Shown here: positions 11,187-18,932 of the stretch, piece after piece | Position numbering within the stretch: position 1 is the stretch's first letter | How the letters are laid out: every line of letters starts with the position of its first letter | Assembly (NCBI RefSeq): GCF_900186505.1 | Contig: NZ_LT891968.1 | Location: forward strand, 523,398 to 587,397 | Length of the DNA: 64,000 nt | Direction: 5' to 3' | Origin: Enorma phocaeensis | GTDB taxonomy: Bacteria; Actinomycetota; Coriobacteriia; Coriobacteriales; Coriobacteriaceae | Program-made: the position numbers and the translations under genes | Notes under the pieces: model-generated | The model's database searches: none | What the model was told of the DNA's origin: nothing | What the model saw: the letters and a program-made list of their open reading frames with translations, nothing else

Positions 11187-14092
11187 TGGGTAGCCGCAGG
11201 AATACCGAGCTCATGCTCCTCATCGGCGCTGCGTTCCCCGTAACGCTGCTCTACGCCCTCTACGTGGTGACCACGGGCACCGCCCTATCGTTCACCACGC
11301 TCGCCGTGCCGCTCGGCCTCTTCGCCGGCTTCGCCGCGGCGCATATCGCCGTTCGATTCCTCGCCCCCGGGGCGGACCCGGCGATTCTGCCGATCGTCTT
11401 CGCCCTCTCCGGCGTGGGCATCACCTTCATCACGCGGCTCGACTCCTCGATCGCGATGAGCCAGATCGTGTACCTGTTCGTCGCCATCGGGCTCATGGTG
11501 GGCACGCTCGCACTCGTGAAGAACCTCGATATCATCAAGCGGTACAAGTACACCTTGGGCATCGCAGGCATCGTGCTGCTCCTTTTGCCGATCTTCATCG
11601 GCGTGGACCGCTACGGCTCGAAGCTCTGGATCGAAATCGGCTCGTTCACCGTGCAGCCCGGCGAGTTCGCCAAGGTCTTCATCGTGCTCTTCCTCGCAGG
11701 CTACCTTGCCGAGAACCGCGAGCTGCTCTCCATCTCCAACCACAACGTGCTCGGCATCAAGATTCCGCGCCTGCGTCTTTTGGCTCCGCTGTTCGTGGTG
11801 TGGGGCATCTGCCTGGCGGTCGTCGCCTTCGAGCGCGACCTGGGTAGCGCCCTGCTCTTCTACACGCTCTTCCTCATCATGCTCTACGTAGCCACGGGCC
11901 GCGTGTCGTACGTGATCATCGGCATGCTGCTTTTGGGTATCGGCGGCTTTGGCATGTACCAGCTCATGGGCCATGTGCGCACGCGCTTCGCCATCTGGCT
12001 CGACCCGTTCTCTGATCCGCAGAACGCCGGCTACCAGCTCGTGCAGTCGCTCTACTCGCTTGCCGACGGCGGTCTGATGGGCACGGGCATAGGACGAGGC
12101 ATGTCCACCACCATCCCCGTCGTGGAAAGCGACTTCATCTTCTCCGCCATCGGCGAGGAGATGGGGCTTCTCGGCGGCGCTGCGATTCTCTTGCTGTTCA
12201 TGCTCTTCGCCGTGCGCGGGCTCACCACCGCGGCGCGCGCCAAGAGCGACCTGGCCGCCTTTAGCGCGACGGGCCTCACCGCCGCCATCTCCTTCCAGGC
12301 TTTCCTCATCGTGGGCGGCGTGACGCGCCTCATCCCGCTTACCGGCGTGACCCTGCCCTTCATGAGCGCGGGCGGCTCGTCGCTTTTGGCGAGCTTCATC
12401 ATCGTGGCGCTGCTCATGCGCGCCGGCGACGAGGCAACCGGCCGCGAGACCGAGCTCACCGGCACGGGCATCATGACCGCCATGCCCGATGCGCCCAAGG
12501 CGCCCGCTGCGGGCTCGCCTGCGCTCAGCGCCGTGGGTACGCGCATCTTTGGCGGACAGCGCACCCCCGGCTCCTCGGGCTCGATCGGCGGCTCGCACGC
12601 ACGTCCCGGCTCTCGCATGCGCCGGCGCCTGCTCGACACGCCCGAGTCGGGCGTGCTCGGCCGCGTTGCCCTCGCCAAGCGCCTCACGCGCACCGTGTTC
12701 CTGTTCACCGCCGTGTTCGCCGTGCTCATCGGCAACCTCACCTACATCCAGGTGATCAAGGCAGACGAGTACCGGAGCATGCCGAGCAACAACCACACCA
12801 TCGCGCGCCAGGCCTACATCCAGCGCGGGTCGATCATCACCTCGGACGGCGTGACGCTTGCCGAATCCGTGGCACAGGGCGACGGAACCTACGTGCGCTC
12901 CTACCCCAACGGCAACCTTGCCGCGCACACCGTAGGCTACTACTCCACGCGCTACGGATCTTCCGGCGTGGAGAGCACCATGAACGACACGCTCACGGGA
13001 TCGGTTGATTATTCCAGCTGGGAAAACGCCTTCATGTCCCTTGCCGGCGTGGCCCAGCCGGGCAACTCGGTGGTGCTCACCCTCGACTCGCGCATCCAGG
13101 CGGCCGCCGAACGGGCGCTCGAGGGCTACACGGGCGCCATCGTGGTGCTCGACCCCCGCACGGGCGCGGTGCTCGCCAAGGCGAGCTCGCCCACCTACGA
13201 CAACACCGATATCGAATCCGTGCGCGCCAACGGCTCGTCCGACTCCTCCGAGTACGACCGGACCACGCAGGCGCTCTACACGCCCGGTTCGACCTTCAAG
13301 GCGGTCACGCTCGCCGCGGCACTCGAGACGGGCACCGCCACGCTCGACTCCGAGTACGATGCCCCCTCCGCGCTCGAAATCGGCGGTGCCGATGTGACCA
13401 ATATCGACCGCCTGAATTTTGGCACCATCAGCCTGCGCCGGGCCTTCGAGCTCTCCGCCAACACGGCGTTCGGCCAGGTGGCTGTCGCAACCGGGGCGGA
13501 CAGCATGGTGCAGTTCTCGCGCGCCTTCGGCTTTGGGCAGTCGCTCGGCCTGGACTTCACGACCACGCCCTCGATCATGCCCGACCCCGATGAGATGACC
13601 GAATGGGAGCTCGCTTGGGCGGGCGCCGGCCAGCCCGTCGGCCAGGGCCATACGCCCGGCCCGCAGGTCACCTGCATGCAGAACGCCGTCATCGCCGCCG
13701 CCATCGCCAACGACGGCATCGTGATGAACCCCTATGTGGTGCAGCAGGTACTCTCGCCCGACGGCACCGTGGTCTCCACCACCGAGAGCCGCTCCCTCGG
13801 ACAAGCCGTGAGCTCCGACACCGCCAGCCAGGTGGCCGAGGCCATGCTCGGCGTGGTCCAGAGCGGTACGGGCAGCGCCGCGAGCGTCTCGGGCGTGCAG
13901 GTTGCCGGCAAGACCGGTACCGCCGAGACCTCATCGGAGCACACCAACTCGACCTTCATCGGCTTCGCGCCGTACGATAACCCGACCGTGGCGATCTCCG
14001 TTGTTATCGAGGACTACTCGGAGCACGGACACTCGGCCGCATCGGTCGCGGGCAGGGTCCTCGCTGCGGCGCTCGCCGCCCAGGGGCTCTGA
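11186..14092 (+). CDS. FtsW/RodA-type glycosyltransferase fused to a class B penicillin-binding transpeptidase
   Basis: 968 residues in one uninterrupted frame. Residues 1 to about 410 are a SEDS polymerase with about ten membrane spans, the VQPGEFAK motif and the conserved Asp in FERDLGSALL (D218). A Gly/Pro/Ser-rich linker of about 90 residues follows. A new membrane anchor (VFLFTAVFAVLIGNLTYIQV) then leads into a PbpA-like transpeptidase with SxxK (STFK, S702/K705), SxN (SAN, S757) and KTG (K909). In mycobacteria rodA and pbpA are separate adjacent genes at this operon position, so the pair has become one polypeptide, coupling glycan polymerisation to cross-linking with 1:1 stoichiometry. 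There is no stop or frameshift at the junction. Confidence 0.95.
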   Translation: MGSRRNTELMLLIGAAFPVTLLYALYVVTTGTALSFTTLAVPLGLFAGFAAAHIAVRFLAPGADPAILPIVFALSGVGITFITRLDSSIAMSQIVYLFVAIGLMVGTLALVKNLDIIKRYKYTLGIAGIVLLLLPIFIGVDRYGSKLWIEIGSFTVQPGEFAKVFIVLFLAGYLAENRELLSISNHNVLGIKIPRLRLLAPLFVVWGICLAVVAFERDLGSALLFYTLFLIMLYVATGRVSYVIIGMLLLGIGGFGMYQLMGHVRTRFAIWLDPFSDPQNAGYQLVQSLYSLADGGLMGTGIGRGMSTTIPVVESDFIFSAIGEEMGLLGGAAILLLFMLFAVRGLTTAARAKSDLAAFSATGLTAAISFQAFLIVGGVTRLIPLTGVTLPFMSAGGSSLLASFIIVALLMRAGDEATGRETELTGTGIMTAMPDAPKAPAAGSPALSAVGTRIFGGQRTPGSSGSIGGSHARPGSRMRRRLLDTPESGVLGRVALAKRLTRTVFLFTAVFAVLIGNLTYIQVIKADEYRSMPSNNHTIARQAYIQRGSIITSDGVTLAESVAQGDGTYVRSYPNGNLAAHTVGYYSTRYGSSGVESTMNDTLTGSVDYSSWENAFMSLAGVAQPGNSVVLTLDSRIQAAAERALEGYTGAIVVLDPRTGAVLAKASSPTYDNTDIESVRANGSSDSSEYDRTTQALYTPGSTFKAVTLAAALETGTATLDSEYDAPSALEIGGADVTNIDRLNFGTISLRRAFELSANTAFGQVAVATGADSMVQFSRAFGFGQSLGLDFTTTPSIMPDPDEMTEWELAWAGAGQPVGQGHTPGPQVTCMQNAVIAAAIANDGIVMNPYVVQQVLSPDGTVVSTTESRSLGQAVSSDTASQVAEAMLGVVQSGTGSAASVSGVQVAGKTGTAETSSEHTNSTFIGFAPYDNPTVAISVVIEDYSEHGHSAASVAGRVLAAALAAQGL

Positions 14093-14257
14093 GGCGCATG
14101 GCGATAGGGAGCGAACGCACGGGAACGCGGGAAGCAAGACGCCCGCGAACCGAGCAGGCGGGGCGCGCGACCGGGATGCCGACCGCGACCGCACGAGAGG
14201 TAATCACGTCCGTCCTTAACAAGGGTGCGGACGCAGAGGTTGTTAGGAGCTAATCAG

Positions 14258-16069
14258 ATGGTGCAGCAGGTGCTCGGGGGAAGGTACCTCCTCAAGGACA
14301 AGGTGGGCTCTGGTGGCATGGCCACCGTGTACCGTGCGCAGGACCAGGTACTCGACCGCACGGTCGCCGTGAAGATCATGCTTCCGCAGTACGCCGCGGA
14401 CGCAACCTTCGCCGCGCGCTTCAAGCAGGAGGCTCAGGCTGCCGCCGGCCTCTCCAGCCCGTATATCGTGGGCGTCTACGATTGGGGCAAGGACGGCGAC
14501 ACGTACTACATCGTGATGGAGTACCTGCGCGGCACCGACCTCAAGAGCGGTGTGCGCTCGCACGGGGCGCTCGACCCCAAGAAGGTCGCCCAGATCGGCA
14601 GCCAGATCTGCGGCGCGCTCTCCGTCGCGCACAAGCACGAGATCATCCACCGCGACATCAAGCCGCAGAACATCATGGTGCTGCCCGACGGGAACATCAA
14701 GGTGATGGACTTCGGCATCGCGCGAGCCAAGAACAGCCATCTCACGCAGGACAACAACGTGCTGGGCACCGCGCACTACGTATCGCCGGAGCAGACCCGC
14801 GGTCAGGAGCTCGGCCCCACCTCCGATATCTACTCGCTCGGCGTGGTTATGTACGAGTGCGCCACCGGACAGGTGCCCTTCGACGGCGACGACGCCATCT
14901 CGGTCGCGCTCAAGCAGGTCAACGAGCTGCCCGTCCCCCCGTCGCAGATCAACCCCAACCTCGACGCCGACCTTGAGCGCATCATCCTCAAGTGCATGGA
15001 GAAGGACCCTGCCAACCGCTTCCAAACCGCCGACGAGCTGCGCCAGGTGCTCAACAGCTACCTCGCCGGTCGCCAGGTCGACGTGCCCGAACCCACGCGC
15101 GTGCTCGGCGCGGTACCGGTCTCCGGCATGGGTGCAACCGAGACCCGTGTGATGAGCGATCAGACCCAGGCCATGGTGCGCCCCGTCGGCTCGGGCAACA
15201 CGGCCGTTCGTCCGTCGTCGATTTCCGGACGCTCCAACGCCTCCAGCTACGAGGACGAGGAACCCAAGGGCGGCAAGGGCAAGATCATCGCCGGCATCAT
15301 CGCCGCGATCGCGGTCATCGGCATCATCGCCTTCATCGCCATGTCGACGCTCGGAGGCGCCGCCTCGGTCACGGTGCCCAACGTGCTGGGATCCACCGAG
15401 GAAGAGGCCCGCGAGGCCATCGAAGCAGCAGGACTCGAGGTCGGCCATGTCGACCACGGTTACAGCGACGAGTTCGCGGAAGACGAGGTCATGGGCCAGA
15501 CGCCGAGCGGCGGCATGGTCAGGCGTGAGGGGGATGAGGTCGATATCACCATCTCTCGCGGACCCGAGCCGGTCGAGACCGTGCCCGTGCCCAACCTCAT
15601 GGGCATGACGCAGGAAGAGGCTGAGCAGGCACTCGAGGAGGCGGGGCTCACGCCCAGCGCCAGCACCGAGGCAAACGATGCCGAGGAGGGCACCGTCTTC
15701 GAGCAGAGCCCCGTCGCCGACGAGGAAGTCGAGAAGGGGACCGTCGTGACCTTCAAGGTCTCCAGCGGGCCTGACACCACCGCCGTACCCAACGTCACGG
15801 GCGACAGCCGATCAGCCGCGACCTCGGCGCTCAGCAACGCGGGCTTTGGCGTGGATTACGAGGAGCGCTATAGCTCCTCCGTCGCAGCGGGCTATGTCAT
15901 CAGCTACAGCCCCGGCGGTCAGCAGGCACCCGGCACGACGATCACCTTGGTCATCTCGCTCGGACCGGAGCCCGAACCAGAAACCGATCCCGAGCCCGAT
16001 AGCCCTGAGTCACCCACCTCGCCCGACCAGGCCGTTACGGGCAATGGCGACGAGGAGGCCTCGCAGTAG
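14258..16069 (+). CDS. pknB: PASTA-domain Ser/Thr kinase PknB
   Basis: 603 residues from ATG 14258, chosen because TTAGGAG precedes it; an in-frame start at 14225 lacks a site. The N-terminal kinase domain (about 8-270) has GSGGMATVY, the ATP Lys in VAVKI (K39), HRDIKPQN (D133), DFG (151-153) and SPE. A juxtamembrane linker is followed by one helix (about 343-364). Three extracellular PASTA repeats start near SVTVPNVLG, PVPNLMG and TAVPNVTG, and the tail is Glu/Asp/Pro-rich. PASTA domains bind muropeptides or lipid II, so this is the likely sensor of the operon. It sits 165 bases after the FtsW-PBP gene. Confidence 0.96.
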   Translation: MVQQVLGGRYLLKDKVGSGGMATVYRAQDQVLDRTVAVKIMLPQYAADATFAARFKQEAQAAAGLSSPYIVGVYDWGKDGDTYYIVMEYLRGTDLKSGVRSHGALDPKKVAQIGSQICGALSVAHKHEIIHRDIKPQNIMVLPDGNIKVMDFGIARAKNSHLTQDNNVLGTAHYVSPEQTRGQELGPTSDIYSLGVVMYECATGQVPFDGDDAISVALKQVNELPVPPSQINPNLDADLERIILKCMEKDPANRFQTADELRQVLNSYLAGRQVDVPEPTRVLGAVPVSGMGATETRVMSDQTQAMVRPVGSGNTAVRPSSISGRSNASSYEDEEPKGGKGKIIAGIIAAIAVIGIIAFIAMSTLGGAASVTVPNVLGSTEEEAREAIEAAGLEVGHVDHGYSDEFAEDEVMGQTPSGGMVRREGDEVDITISRGPEPVETVPVPNLMGMTQEEAEQALEEAGLTPSASTEANDAEEGTVFEQSPVADEEVEKGTVVTFKVSSGPDTTAVPNVTGDSRSAATSALSNAGFGVDYEERYSSSVAAGYVISYSPGGQQAPGTTITLVISLGPEPEPETDPEPDSPESPTSPDQAVTGNGDEEASQ

Positions 16070-16092
16070 GCGCTCAGGCCAGTATGGCAAGT

Positions 16093-16175
16093 GAGCTTCG
16101 GCAGCTCTGACGCGGGGCTGCGCGCGTGGCGTCTGTCGCAAGCGCGCAACTCCAGCCTCGCATCTGCCGAAGTTC
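16093..16175. repeat. Large nested inverted repeat between pknB and tRNA-Arg
   Basis: Outer arms CTTCGGCAG (16096-16104) and CTGCCGAAG (16164-16172) pair perfectly. Inside them GCGGGGCTG (16112-16120) pairs with CAGCCTCGC (16153-16161, one G-U). Inside that CGCGC (16121-16125) pairs with GCGCG (16142-16146). The result is a long three-tier hairpin without a clear T-run, so it is unlike a simple terminator. It may be a repeat element or a structured transcript end. Confidence 0.6.
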
Positions 16176-16210
16176 GCGAAGCTGCGGTCTTGTGCTAGAC
16201 TTTCTCTCAT

Positions 16211-16286
16211 GCCTCCGTAGCTCAGGGGATAGAGCACCGCTCTCCTAAAGCGGGTGTCGACGGTTCGAATCCGCCCGGGGGCACCA
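16211..16286 (+). tRNA. tRNA-Arg (anticodon CCT)
   Basis: 76 bases with encoded CCA. Acceptor GCCTCCG pairs with CGGGGGC (one T-G). The anticodon arm is CCGCT-CTCCTAA-AGCGG, giving anticodon CCT for AGG codons. The T arm contains GGTTCGAATCC. Antisense open frames over this gene are shadows. Confidence 0.96.
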
Positions 16287-16296
16287 GACACATCAC

Positions 16297-16324
16297 GGGC
16301 CGGGATGCATGTGCGTCCCGGCCC
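16297..16324 (+). terminator. Hairpin after tRNA-Arg
   Basis: GGGCCGGGATGC (16297-16308) pairs with GCGTCCCGGCCC (16313-16324, one mismatch/G-U) around a 4-base loop. Only a weak T-rich stretch follows (GTTCTGGTTTCTC), so it is a probable terminator of the tRNA transcript. Confidence 0.65.
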
Positions 16325-16458
16325 GTTCTGGTTTCTCACTACCTACGCTCGCTGCAGTCCCGCATCACACAACGCCGGTAGACTCATGCAACGGTTCGCC
16401 AAACGCATCCTGCGGTGACAGGGCGATCCGATCGCTGTGATGCCGCATGCAACCCCGA

Positions 16459-16543
16459 TTTGGCCGTGGGGCAATCCTCTGTGCGCTCTCTGCACGCTTT
16501 TTAGGCCAAAACTCCTCCTTAGTGTGCCTAAAGCGCACAGAGG
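16459..16543. repeat. Inverted-repeat element in the gap after tRNA-Arg
   Basis: The 3' strand at 16526-16543 pairs in two blocks. CCTCTGTGCGCT (16476-16487) matches AGCGCACAGAGG (16532-16543) perfectly, and TTTAGGC (16499-16505) matches GCCTAAA (16526-16532), leaving an 11-base bulge. TTTGGCC (16459-16465) and GGCCAAA (16504-16510) offer an alternative pairing. The gap from 16325 to 16641 has no gene; nothing else stands out. Confidence 0.55.
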
Positions 16544-16641
16544 TTGACGTTGGCATGCATGCCCGAAGTCCGCAGGGGCAGGAGCTGCCACGCGCGCCCT
16601 AGCCATAGTGCCTTGGCTACAGCTAACATCTGGCAGGGCCG

Positions 16642-17085
16642 CTATGCCACCTCGACGACGCCGCCATCGCGCACGGTGACCTTCATGCCATCTTGCACGT
16701 ACGCCAAGAACTCCTCGCCCAGCGAATCTATGACGGGCATGGACACATCATCGAGCCAGACGTCCGCGAGCACCGCACCAGCTGCGGCAAGCGAGTCTAT
16801 AGGCTCGGAGAACAGCATGCACGCAGGCTGGCGCTTCATCGCGCAGGCGCAGTAGAGCACCAGGCCACCCGTCGTGGAGCCGATGGTCTGCGGCAGGCAA
16901 AGCGCTCGACCGACCATCTGCTTGCCATAGAGATCGGGGTTGTTCTGGTCGCCGCAGGTCGCCTTCTTGTCGCCAAACTGCAGCGCCTTTTGGAACGACG
17001 CCAGCGTGTTGAGACCGCCGTGGCTCACCACGGCCTCGGCGATCGCCTCGCCTGGGGAGATGACCCGTCCGGTAAACGTACGCAT
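16642..17085 (-). CDS. Aconitase X small (swivel, DUF126) subunit
   Basis: 147 residues. It matches the swivel-domain subunit of two-chain aconitase X: TGRVISPGEAIAEAVVS near the start, then FQKALQFGDKKATCGDQNNPDLYGKQMVGRALCLPQTIGSTTGG. These dehydratases hold an iron-sulfur cluster between the large subunit and this swivel domain. Known relatives act on mevalonate 5-phosphate (archaea) or cis-3-hydroxyproline (bacteria); the substrate here cannot be read from sequence. Its ATG overlaps the large-subunit stop in TAATG, so translation is coupled. Confidence 0.85.
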   Translation of the reverse strand: MRTFTGRVISPGEAIAEAVVSHGGLNTLASFQKALQFGDKKATCGDQNNPDLYGKQMVGRALCLPQTIGSTTGGLVLYCACAMKRQPACMLFSEPIDSLAAAGAVLADVWLDDVSMPVIDSLGEEFLAYVQDGMKVTVRDGGVVEVA

Positions 17086-18389
17086 TAGCGCTCGCCTCCC
17101 TTCGCGCCCTGGGCGCCGCCCGTGATCTGCTCCAGAATCTCGTCATCGGTGTAGTAGCGCGCCGTCGTGTAGGTGCGCAGCTTGTTGCTCGATGTGATAA
17201 CCGGCATAGTGCTGCATAGCGGGTTGTTCATGTACATGAGCGGGCAGATGTAGGAAACGATCACGCCCATGGCTTTGAGGCACACGGCGTACGGCGTCTC
17301 CTCGAAACGCTTGATGACCGCCGGGGCGGCAGTGAACACCGTGGGCACGACAACGCGGCTGCGTCCCGCTGCGGCAAGCGCCGCCTCGAGCCGCTCGGTC
17401 CACGTGATGAGCTGGTTCAGGCTCATGTGGGGGCACCCCATGAAGCAAAGCTTAGGTCTGGCGTCCGGGTTCTTCCACACCACCGGATAGCTGTCGTAGA
17501 CGCGCTGAAGCTCGGCATCGTCGATTACATACGTCTTGGCGCCGTCGCGCACAAGGTCACGACCTTGCGCGACCGCCTCAGGCGTGATGCCCTCGACGTG
17601 ATAGAGGCCGACGGCGCCGTTGGAGGCCGTCGCCGCACCAAAGTCCTTGAGGTAGGTGCGCGCATCCTCGTCGAGCTCGCCAAGCCAGCGATCGAGCCCG
17701 ACGATGTAGGGCACGTCTTCCATGACCTTCATGCCGATGGCCGAACCTAGCAGCTGCGCCTCGGGCTTGCTCGACGTCTTGATCTCAACGACCCAATCCG
17801 CTTGGCGCCCTTCATCGGTGAGCAGGCCGAAGTACGGGACATAGCCCACGACCGAGCCCATGAGGTCGATGATGCCCGAGTTGCGGTTGCACCGTGCGCC
17901 GAGCACCGAGTTGGCGTAGACCACCGCCGAGGACTCCGACCAGCTGAGCACCTCCCCCATCAGGGGCGTGTTGCCCACCTCGTCCATGTAGCATGTACAG
18001 GTAAAGGCATCTGGATCCATGAGGCCGAGCTCGCGCAACTGATTCTCGTAGAAGTCCTGCTTGGAATACATGAAGTGCTTGAAGACGATGTTCTGCAGGA
18101 TGTTGCTCGGCACCGCCGGGTCAAGCGGACGCGGATCTGCCGAGAACTTCTGCTTGGACGCGGCTCCAGCCTGTATGAGCTGGTCCATGAGCTCGTAGAC
18201 AGGCGTCAGAGCCTTGAGCCCGAACGATGTCACCAGATGATTGTACGTGCTGGTGACGGGGACCATCGTCGTTGCACCGAAGATCTCGCCATAACGCACG
18301 AGCGTCTCCATGACGCGGGCCAGCGTGTCGCCGCGAGCGCCATCGAGGATGGCTTGCTGCTCCTCAGATAGCTGCATATGATGCTGCAT
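17085..18389 (-). CDS. Aconitase X large (catalytic, DUF521) subunit
   Basis: 434 residues, the usual size for the large subunit. Visible family features are TMVPVTSTYNHLVTSFG, the Cys-bearing block FTCTCYMDEVGNTP, the stretch SESSAVVYANSVLGARCNRNSG, MGCPHMSLNQL and the C-terminal ICPLMYMNNPL. Cysteines in these blocks are likely cluster ligands. ATG 18389 has GGAGAGGAAATC before it. A TTGACA -35-like hexamer and a perfect palindrome (18416-18430) lie upstream, so expression is probably regulated. The nearest upstream gene on the strand is a flavin oxidoreductase, 543 bases away. Substrate unknown. Confidence 0.86.
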   Translation of the reverse strand: MQHHMQLSEEQQAILDGARGDTLARVMETLVRYGEIFGATTMVPVTSTYNHLVTSFGLKALTPVYELMDQLIQAGAASKQKFSADPRPLDPAVPSNILQNIVFKHFMYSKQDFYENQLRELGLMDPDAFTCTCYMDEVGNTPLMGEVLSWSESSAVVYANSVLGARCNRNSGIIDLMGSVVGYVPYFGLLTDEGRQADWVVEIKTSSKPEAQLLGSAIGMKVMEDVPYIVGLDRWLGELDEDARTYLKDFGAATASNGAVGLYHVEGITPEAVAQGRDLVRDGAKTYVIDDAELQRVYDSYPVVWKNPDARPKLCFMGCPHMSLNQLITWTERLEAALAAAGRSRVVVPTVFTAAPAVIKRFEETPYAVCLKAMGVIVSYICPLMYMNNPLCSTMPVITSSNKLRTYTTARYYTDDEILEQITGGAQGAKGGER

Positions 18390-18415
18390 GATTTCCTCTC
18401 CTCCCCTGCTTAAAG

Positions 18416-18430
18416 CGAACCAATGGTTCG
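18416..18430. promoter_or_regulatory. Palindromic operator candidate upstream of aconitase X
   Basis: CGAACCAATGGTTCG is a perfect 7+1+7 palindrome 27 bases upstream of the aconitase X large-subunit start. A TTGACA hexamer lies further upstream on the minus strand, near 18457-18462. This is the position expected for a repressor site. Confidence 0.45.
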
Positions 18431-18513
18431 GGATAGTAAAAGTTTACGGTTTTCTTCAAGTTGTCAATCGCCCATCATGCCATCCTTCGAGATTTGCACC
18501 TGGCGTACTGGCA

Positions 18514-18655
18514 TCGTGCCTTTTCCATAATGAATGCAGGCACTATCGTGCATTTTCCAAAAGAACCGCATTGTTGTCGTACGAATTATGCGTTTTATTA
18601 TCACCAGTCGTATAATATGTTTTTTTAAAAAAGTAGTCGTACATATTCCGCATTA
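18514..18655. repeat. AT-rich array of TCGT boxes at a 31-bp period
   Basis: TCGT[G/A] occurs at 18515, 18546, 18577, 18608 and 18637, that is at steps of 31, 31, 31 and 29 bases. The first two units share ATCGTGC-TTTTCCA-like sequence, the third and fifth share GTCGTAC-ATT. The units are too degenerate for CRISPR. The whole gap 18390-18932 lacks a gene; its left two thirds are much AT-richer than the genes around it. Confidence 0.5.
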
Positions 18656-18932
18656 TTGGTCACTTGACTGCAGTTTTTCTACGATGACCTCCCATTCATT
18701 GAGATTATGTACTGCATATTCCTTGGCAATGGCCGACTTTCCGCCTACCGCAGGACTTTCGAGTGCCCATGATGGTGAGCTCCGCACTTGCTGGCTGTCA
18801 CGAGCCATCCAGTCGCCACTGCCGCCAGCCCTGAAGGCGCGCCGGCAGCCAAGCGGCACGGGCATCGACCGCGGCCCGCCCCGGCCGAGCGGCACGCCGC
18901 AGGCGCACTGCCCACCGCGCGCCGCGTCACCC

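Noticed and set aside
16010..16339. Minus-strand peptide APGRIRTVDTRFRRAVLYPLSYGG
   Set aside because: It is a translation of the antisense strand of tRNA-Arg, a frequent false gene.
18514..18655. CRISPR array
   Set aside because: The 31-bp periodic units share only a few bases; there are no conserved repeats, no unique spacers of fixed length and no cas genes.
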